DNA of 11,501 nucleotides, taken from NCBI GenBank assembly GCA_045536015.1, contig JAZSMS010000131.1, positions 1 to 11,501 of the forward strand, read 5' to 3'. The translations under genes and the position numbers were made by a program. The notes below the pieces were generated by a model, which worked only from the letters and a program-made list of their open reading frames with translations, did no database searches and was not told the DNA's origin. This stretch comes from JAZSMS01 sp045536015 (GTDB lineage Bacteria; Bacillota; Clostridia; Christensenellales; QALW01). Shown piece after piece: positions 7,168 through 11,501 of the stretch (positions are counted from its first letter, which is position 1; the number at the start of each line of letters is the position of its first letter).

Positions 7168-7863
7168 ATGAAGTTATACGGCTTACAAAAAATGACGTTG
7201 CTTGACTTTCCCGGGCACGTTGCCTGCACCGTTTTTACGGGCGGATGCAATCTTCGCTGTCCGTTTTGCCACAACGCACTGCTTGTTACGCAGTTAGATG
7301 ATTCTTCCGTTATTTATGACGACGAGTTTTTTGCCTTTTTACAAAAGCGCAAGGGGCTTTTAGACGGCGTTTGCATTACCGGTGGCGAACCCTTAATGCA
7401 ACCCGACATCGAAGAATTTATCATAAAAATAAAGCAATTAGGCTTTAAAGTAAAGCTTGATACAAACGGTTGCTTTTTAGAAAAGTTAAAATCGCTTATT
7501 GAAAAAGACCTGCTTGATGCAGTTGCGGTTGATATTAAAAACAGCAAAGAAAAGTACGCTTTAACCGTTGGTATAAACAACTTTGACGTTTTGCCAATCG
7601 AGCAAACGGTAGATTTTCTCCTATCGCAAAACAAGGTTGATTTTGAATTCAGAACCACAGTTTGTTCGCCCTTGCACGAGATAGAAGACGTAGAAAAAAT
7701 TGCACTGTGGATAAAAGGCACAAAGCATTATTACCTGCAAAATTTTGTTGATAGCGGAAACTTAATAGGCGAAAATATAACCTCTCTTGATAAGGAAACG
7801 CTTAATAAAATGCTTGAAAAAGCGCAAAAAATCATACCTTCTGCCGAGCTTCGCGGAGTTTAA
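7168..7863 (+). CDS. Radical-SAM protein, anaerobic ribonucleotide reductase activator-like (NrdG2 type)
   Basis: The 231-residue protein has the radical-SAM cluster motif C27-x3-C31-x2-C34 (GGCNLRCPFCHN), the SAM-contacting GGEP (72-75), and the N-terminal MTLLDFPGHVACTVFTGGC typical of the NrdG2-type family of anaerobic ribonucleoside-triphosphate reductase activating proteins. Such enzymes use a 4Fe-4S cluster and S-adenosylmethionine to make a glycyl radical on a partner enzyme. The partner, NrdD, is not in the window, so its role in ribonucleotide reduction is by homology only. It could activate a different glycyl-radical enzyme or act with the two genes before it. I chose ATG 7168: AGGAG at 7156-7160 is 7 bases upstream. 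Transcription ends at the hairpin directly after the stop codon. Confidence 0.82.
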   Translation: MKLYGLQKMTLLDFPGHVACTVFTGGCNLRCPFCHNALLVTQLDDSSVIYDDEFFAFLQKRKGLLDGVCITGGEPLMQPDIEEFIIKIKQLGFKVKLDTNGCFLEKLKSLIEKDLLDAVAVDIKNSKEKYALTVGINNFDVLPIEQTVDFLLSQNKVDFEFRTTVCSPLHEIEDVEKIALWIKGTKHYYLQNFVDSGNLIGENITSLDKETLNKMLEKAQKIIPSAELRGV

Positions 7864-7869
7864 ACAGAT

Positions 7870-7900
7870 AAAAAACAGAGCTGATCCGCTCTGTTTTTTT
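7870..7900. terminator. Bidirectional intrinsic terminator between the radical-SAM gene and the symporter gene
   Basis: A stem AAAAAACAGAGC (7870-7881) with GCTCTGTTTTTT (7888-7899) and a 6-base loop; the GC-rich core is CAGAGC/GCTCTG. Flanked by A6 and T7 runs, it works as hairpin plus U-tract on either strand, and it lies 6 bases after one stop codon and one base before the other. Confidence 0.88.
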
Positions 7901-7901
7901 G

Positions 7902-9392
7902 TTATTTTTGTTCTTCTATTTCTTTTTTAAATTCTTCGTTAAGTTCGGGATAATCAGAAAGCATCGGTTCTACGTCTTCGCCTCTTTGACGTGCAAAGTA
8001 GTTCTTTGTTATTTTAACAACCACACCGCTTAAAAGCACTACTGCAATTAAGTTAGGAAGCGCCATAAGTCCGTTTGCAGTATCCGAAATACCCCAGATA
8101 AGCTCGCTTTCGATAAGCGCCGAAGCAACAATAAGCACAACGTAAACTATCTTAAAGCCAAGCACTGCTGCCTTTTGTCCTTTTTCGCCAAGCTTTTGGA
8201 AACAGAACTCTGTTGCCTTTTCGCCATAATACGACCATGCAATAATAGTTGTAAATGCAAACAAGGGTAAAATAACTGCAAAACAGCCTTTACCAAAGCC
8301 ACCAAACGTGTTTGCAAAAACAGCTATCGAGGTTGCTGTATCGTTCTCTAGACCCGTAAAGCCTGCAAACAAGGGTGAGGTAAGTACAGCAAGAGCAGTA
8401 AAGGTACAAATAACAAACGTATCGAAGAAAACCTCAAACACGCCCCAAAGTCCCTGAACAACGGGTTCTTTAGTTACCGAAGCCGAGTGTGCGATAACCG
8501 ACGAGCCAAGACCTGCCTCGTTTGAGAAAACACCGCGTGCCATACCCTTTCTGATAACGGTTGCAAAGGCATAACCCATTATACCGCCACCAGCTGCTTT
8601 AAAGTTAAATGCTGTTTTAAATATTTTAGCAAAAGCACCGGGAACTTCTTTAACGTTTATAATTATTAAAATAATTGCAAGGACTATAAATAAAAGTGAC
8701 ATAAACGGAACAAGCATCGAGGTTACTTTGCCTATTCTCTTTATTCCGCCAACGATAATAAGTGCAACAAACGTTGCAACAACAGCGCCAAGAATAAGCT
8801 TAAACACAAGTTCACCGTTACCTGCAACAGAAGAAATAGTATCAACTATTTTGTTTGTCTGCACACCGCTCATACCAATAGCGGCAATAAGGCAAAATAC
8901 TGCGGCAATATAGCCAAGCCACTTTAAGTGTAAGCCGCGGTCAAGATAGTGGAAGGCACCGCCTGAGAAGCTACCGTCTTTATTGCGTTTTCTGTAATAA
9001 AGACCTAAAACGTTTTCGGAATAGTTTGTAACCATACCAAAGAAGGCCGAAACCCACATCCAAAAAACCGCACCGGGACCGCCTGTTAAAATCGCCGAGG
9101 TAACACCTATAATATTACCCGTACCAACCGTGCCCGAAATTGCTGCCGAAAAAGCCTGAAACGGTGTAACGGTGTTTTTGTCAGTGTTTTTTTGTTTTTT
9201 GCCTATACCTTTTAAAGTAGGTATAATTGTTGCTTTAAGTGAAGCGCCAAAGTAGCGCACCTGCAAAAAGCGTGTCATAATACTTAACAATAAGCCTGTG
9301 CCAAGTATCATAACTATTGCCGGCCAGCCCCAGACTATATCGTTTAAAAAGCTGTTACCCTTATCGATTGCTTCAATAATTTTGTCCCACAT
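7902..9392 (-). CDS. Alanine/glycine:cation symporter (AGCS family)
   Basis: This integral membrane transporter moves alanine, glycine or both with Na+ or H+. The 496-residue product has about ten or eleven hydrophobic segments. It carries both family landmarks: SAAISGTVGTGNIIGV (82-97), and ARGVFSNEAGLGSS (285-298), the loop between transmembrane segments that is highly conserved in AGCS proteins. The acidic and basic C-terminal tail (EELNEE..EIEEQK-like) is cytoplasmic in style. I chose ATG 9392 because GGAGA (9405-9401) is 8 bases upstream; an in-frame ATG at 9440 lies inside the leader terminator hairpin. The gene stands alone behind a tandem glycine riboswitch, which points to glycine as a physiological substrate. 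Direction of transport is not shown by the sequence, but uptake is usual for the family. Confidence 0.92.
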   Translation of the reverse strand: MWDKIIEAIDKGNSFLNDIVWGWPAIVMILGTGLLLSIMTRFLQVRYFGASLKATIIPTLKGIGKKQKNTDKNTVTPFQAFSAAISGTVGTGNIIGVTSAILTGGPGAVFWMWVSAFFGMVTNYSENVLGLYYRKRNKDGSFSGGAFHYLDRGLHLKWLGYIAAVFCLIAAIGMSGVQTNKIVDTISSVAGNGELVFKLILGAVVATFVALIIVGGIKRIGKVTSMLVPFMSLLFIVLAIILIIINVKEVPGAFAKIFKTAFNFKAAGGGIMGYAFATVIRKGMARGVFSNEAGLGSSVIAHSASVTKEPVVQGLWGVFEVFFDTFVICTFTALAVLTSPLFAGFTGLENDTATSIAVFANTFGGFGKGCFAVILPLFAFTTIIAWSYYGEKATEFCFQKLGEKGQKAAVLGFKIVYVVLIVASALIESELIWGISDTANGLMALPNLIAVVLLSGVVVKITKNYFARQRGEDVEPMLSDYPELNEEFKKEIEEQK

Positions 9393-9416
9393 TTGTTTTT
9401 TCTCCTTTTTCTTTTG

Positions 9417-9448
9417 AAAAACAAAAGAGCCGATAAGCATATCGACTC
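9417..9448 (-). terminator. Riboswitch-controlled intrinsic terminator in the symporter leader
   Basis: Leftward, GAGTCGATA (9448-9440) pairs with TATCGGCTC (9435-9427) around a TGCT loop. This makes nine pairs with one G-U, followed by TTTTGTTTTT. It ends about 12 bases before the symporter ribosome binding site, the expected position for an attenuator. Confidence 0.78.
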
Positions 9449-9459
9449 CGAAAAATTAC

Positions 9460-9485
9460 AAATAAAGCGGTGTTAGCGCTTATTT
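9460..9485 (-). promoter_or_regulatory. Intermediate hairpin between riboswitch and terminator
   Basis: Leftward, AAATAAGCG pairs with CGCTTTATTT (one bulged A) around a 7-base loop, immediately after the 3' strand of aptamer II, and is followed by GTAATTTTT. It could be a weak second terminator or a spacer element of the expression platform. Confidence 0.4.
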
Positions 9486-9486
9486 T

Positions 9487-9672
9487 GCCTCCGTCCTTTT
9501 ACCTGAGAGATTAGCAAATTGATTTGCCTTGCACCTTCGGTACCCAAATTGCGAGTTGGACTTCTCCGGAGTGCTATCGGAAATACAGTCTTTATCATAA
9601 CTATTGTTACAATACCTGAGAGTGTTACTCCTTCGGCGGCTAAAAGCCTTTTCCTGTATCCGTCATATAGCC
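9487..9672 (-). ncRNA. Tandem glycine riboswitch (two aptamers with leader-linker kink-turn)
   Basis: Two successive glycine aptamers are read leftward. Aptamer I (about 9661-9579) is closed by GATACAG with CTGTAT and contains GCCGAAGGAGTAA and CTCTCAGG. Aptamer II (about 9571-9489) is closed by CTCCG (9571-9567) with CGGAG and contains TACCGAAGGTGCAA and TCTCTCAGGTAAAAGGAC. These are the family's conserved core elements. The upstream leader GCTA (9671-9668) pairs with TAGC (9576-9573) in the linker, with GA opposite GA and a 3-base TAT bulge, matching the known leader-linker kink-turn of full-length tandem glycine riboswitches. It is followed by an intrinsic terminator and the symporter gene, so control is most likely by transcription attenuation. 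Confidence 0.92.
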
Positions 9673-9691
9673 TTTTGTTTTTGTTGTTAGA

Positions 9692-9720
9692 ATTATATCA
9701 TTATTGCATTTTTTTAGCAA
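9692..9720 (-). promoter_or_regulatory. Promoter of the riboswitch-symporter transcript
   Basis: Leftward TTGCTA (9720-9715), a 17-base spacer, then TATAAT (9697-9692) with an extended -10 (TGATATAAT). Initiation would be near 9685, about 14 bases before the kink-turn leader strand of the riboswitch. Confidence 0.6.
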
Positions 9721-9743
9721 GCGGTTTTTATATAACCAAAGAA

Positions 9744-10727
9744 TTATAACGTTGCCGCCATAACCGCCTTAATCGTGTGCATACGGTTTTCTGCCTCGTC
9801 AAACACTATTGACTTTTCGCTTTCAAACACCGCATCCTCTACTTCCATACAATCAATGCCAAATTTTTCAAAAATCTGCTTGCCAACGGTCGTCTTTAAA
9901 TCGTGGAAGGCAGGAAGGCAGTGCATAAAGCGGCATTGCTCGCCTGCAATCGCCATAATTTTTTGCGTTACGCGGTAGGGCGTTAAGCATTTAATACGCT
10001 CTTCCCAAACGCTGTCGGGCTCGCCCATCGAAACCCACACGTCAGTATAAATTACGTCGGCACCCACAACTGCTTTTTCAGGCGCTTCGATAAACTCTAA
10101 AACCGCACCCGTTTCTTTAGCAATTTCCAAGCACTTATCAACAAGCTCTTGGCAGGGGAAATATTCTTTAGGTGCACACGCAACAAAGTGCATACCCATT
10201 TTTGCGCATCCTACCATAAGCGAATTGCCCATATTGTATCTTGCATCGCCCATATAAACAAGTTTTTTGCCTTTAAGTGCGCCAAAGTGCTCTTTAATGG
10301 TTAAAAAGTCAGCTAAAATCTGCGTAGGATGAAATTCGTTTGTAAGTACGTTCCAAACAGGAACGCCAGCAAAATCAGCAAGTTCTTTAACAATTTCTTG
10401 CTCAAAGCCGCGGTATTCAATGCCGTCAAACATTCTGCCTAAAACACGTGCAGTATCGGCAATGCTTTCCTTTTTGCCCATCTGTGAGCTGTTGGGATCT
10501 AAATATACGGGATGAATACCTAAATCAGCCGCCGCAACCTCAAAAGCGCAACGGGTACGTGTGCTTGTTTTTTCAAACACAAGTGCAATGCTTTTGCCAA
10601 CAAAATCGCGGTGTGAAATGCCGTTTTTCTTTTTTTGTTTGTATTCTTGTGCTAAATCAATAAGTCCCGAAATCTCCTCGGGCGTAAAATCAAGCAACGT
10701 TAAAAAGCTTTTTCCTTTTAAATTCAT
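9744..10727 (-). CDS. argF: Ornithine carbamoyltransferase
   Basis: This enzyme makes citrulline from ornithine and carbamoyl phosphate in the cytoplasm. The 327-residue protein shows the carbamoyl-phosphate loop STRTR (55-59), HPTQ (133-136), DVWVSMGE (229-236, ornithine-binding region) and HCLPA (269-273), all intact and at family length. The start is supported by AGGAG (10738-10734), 6 bases before the ATG. It follows argD with a 12-base gap in one transcript, which argues for the biosynthetic enzyme and not the catabolic ArcB of the arginine deiminase pathway; the protein sequence alone would not decide this. No clear terminator follows its stop, so some transcripts may continue into the symporter leader. 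Confidence 0.93.
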   Translation of the reverse strand: MNLKGKSFLTLLDFTPEEISGLIDLAQEYKQKKKNGISHRDFVGKSIALVFEKTSTRTRCAFEVAAADLGIHPVYLDPNSSQMGKKESIADTARVLGRMFDGIEYRGFEQEIVKELADFAGVPVWNVLTNEFHPTQILADFLTIKEHFGALKGKKLVYMGDARYNMGNSLMVGCAKMGMHFVACAPKEYFPCQELVDKCLEIAKETGAVLEFIEAPEKAVVGADVIYTDVWVSMGEPDSVWEERIKCLTPYRVTQKIMAIAGEQCRFMHCLPAFHDLKTTVGKQIFEKFGIDCMEVEDAVFESEKSIVFDEAENRMHTIKAVMAATL

Positions 10728-10739
10728 ATTAAACTCCTG

Positions 10740-11501
10740 TTATTTGCAGTTTTTCTTTATAATTTCAAGTGCCTTTTTAAGCATTTCGTCAGGAATGTTA
10801 AGTGCAGGAAGCAAGCGCACCTTATCCTTTGCCGTTAAGCAAAGCACGCCGTCTGCAATACAAGCCTTAACAACCTCTGCCGCAGGCTTTTGGGTTTTTA
10901 TACCAAGCATAAGTCCCTTGCCCGTAACGCTTATAATGCCCTCGCTACCTGAAAGCGTATCAAAAACAAGCTTGCTCTTTTTTTGAACAGCATCTAAAAA
11001 TTCGCGGTCAAGACGCTCTAAAATGCTTATTGCCGCCGCAGCGCAAACGGGATTTCCGCCAAAGGTCGAGCCATGGTCGCCAAACGAAAATACGTTTTCT
11101 ACCTTTTTAGAAAGCATTGTAGCGCCAAGCGGAAGTCCGCCTGCCAGCCCTTTTGCAGTAGAAACAACGTCGGGCATAACACCAAAGCACTGATATGCGT
11201 ATAATTCGCCGCAACGGCCGTTACCGGTCTGAACCTCGTCAACAATCAACAAAAGATTATGCTCGTCGCAAAGTCTGCGTACCGCTTTAACAAATTCTTC
11301 CGAAAGCGGAATAACGCCGCCCTCACCCTGAACGCACTCTATCATAACCGCGGCAGCCTTATATTTGCTTATTGCCGCTTCTAACGTCTCTTCCGATGCG
11401 TCAATAGAAACAAAGCCGGGTGTAAGCGGATTAAAAAGCGTGTGAAAATGCTCTTGTCCCGTAGCCGCTAACGTTGTAAGCGTTCTGCCGTGAAAGCTGT
11501 T
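10740..11501 (-). CDS. argD: Acetylornithine aminotransferase, C-terminal part (5' end outside window)
   Basis: This PLP enzyme makes N-acetylornithine from N-acetylglutamate semialdehyde with glutamate as amino donor. The frame stays open to the right window edge, so 253 residues are visible of a protein usually near 400. Translation of the edge region gives NSFHGRTLTTLAATGQ, a conserved aminotransferase segment, so the ATG at 11345 is internal. Other landmarks are IECVQGEGGV, the aspartate of VDEVQTGNGRCG that contacts the PLP pyridine nitrogen, the PLP lysine in STAKGLAGG (about residue 117 of the fragment), and FGDHGSTFGGNPVCAAAA. An ornithine or N-succinyl-type aminotransferase would look similar; the argF neighbour favours ArgD. 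Confidence 0.9.
   Translation of the reverse strand, partial: NSFHGRTLTTLAATGQEHFHTLFNPLTPGFVSIDASEETLEAAISKYKAAAVMIECVQGEGGVIPLSEEFVKAVRRLCDEHNLLLIVDEVQTGNGRCGELYAYQCFGVMPDVVSTAKGLAGGLPLGATMLSKKVENVFSFGDHGSTFGGNPVCAAAAISILERLDREFLDAVQKKSKLVFDTLSGSEGIISVTGKGLMLGIKTQKPAAEVVKACIADGVLCLTAKDKVRLLPALNIPDEMLKKALEIIKKNCK

Noticed and set aside
9393..9440. Upstream ATG giving a 16-residue longer symporter
   Set aside because: This start lies inside the terminator hairpin and lacks a ribosome binding site; the added residues are lysine-rich artefact of the U-tract and Shine-Dalgarno.
9519..9749. Rightward open frame of 76 codons in the symporter leader
   Set aside because: It runs antisense through the conserved glycine riboswitch, whose sequence fully explains this stretch.
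10561..10986. Rightward open frames opposite argF and argD, and similar ones opposite proA, proB and the symporter
   Set aside because: All lie within well-supported genes on the other strand and show no recognisable domain or start signal.
1..11501. Mobile elements, CRISPR repeats, tRNA genes or attachment sites
   Set aside because: No regularly spaced repeats, terminal inverted repeats with a transposase, tRNA-like cloverleaf or integrase were seen; the window is packed with housekeeping genes.

Overview
The window looks like a chromosomal segment of an anaerobic, low-to-moderate-GC Clostridia-type Firmicute. The support is a YpeB-like spore germination protein, strong GGAGG-type ribosome binding sites, a radical-SAM activase of the anaerobic ribonucleotide reductase activator type, an AGCS amino acid:cation symporter behind a tandem glycine riboswitch, and intergenic regions with AT-rich sigma-A-type promoters. 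Genus and species cannot be read from the sequence. I see no transposase, integrase, phage gene, tRNA, rRNA or CRISPR array, so this appears to be ordinary chromosome with one less familiar operon.

Layout from left to right. Positions 2-1087 (+) hold the C-terminal four fifths of a ypeB gene, cut by the window edge. It ends at a bidirectional terminator shared with the convergent gene at 1121-2392 (-), a Gfo/Idh/MocA-family NAD(P)-dependent oxidoreductase with its own promoter and a palindromic putative operator. Positions 2502-5282 (-) hold a compact proline biosynthesis operon, proB-proA-proC, with a 4-bp proB/proA overlap and one base between proA and proC. Its promoter at 5315-5343 lies back to back with a promoter at 5353-5381 that drives a rightward operon. 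That operon contains a TPR protein (5411-6235), a DUF4037 protein with a nucleotidyltransferase-like motif (6222-7157), and a radical-SAM NrdG-like activase (7168-7863). It ends at a second bidirectional terminator, shared with an alanine/glycine:cation symporter gene (7902-9392, -).

The symporter has a 300-base leader. The leader contains a sigma-A promoter with an extended -10, a tandem glycine riboswitch with a recognisable leader-linker kink-turn (9487-9672), an intermediate hairpin, and an intrinsic terminator just before the ribosome binding site. To the right, argF (9744-10727, -) and the 3' part of argD (10740-11501, -, cut by the edge) form an arginine biosynthesis operon.

The metabolic theme is amino acid supply. 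ProBAC makes proline from glutamate, ArgD/ArgF act in the glutamate-ornithine-citrulline route, and the symporter moves glycine or alanine under glycine control. The TPR/DUF4037/radical-SAM operon is the least understood part. Its first two genes overlap and are probably translationally coupled, and their joint function cannot be deduced from the sequence.
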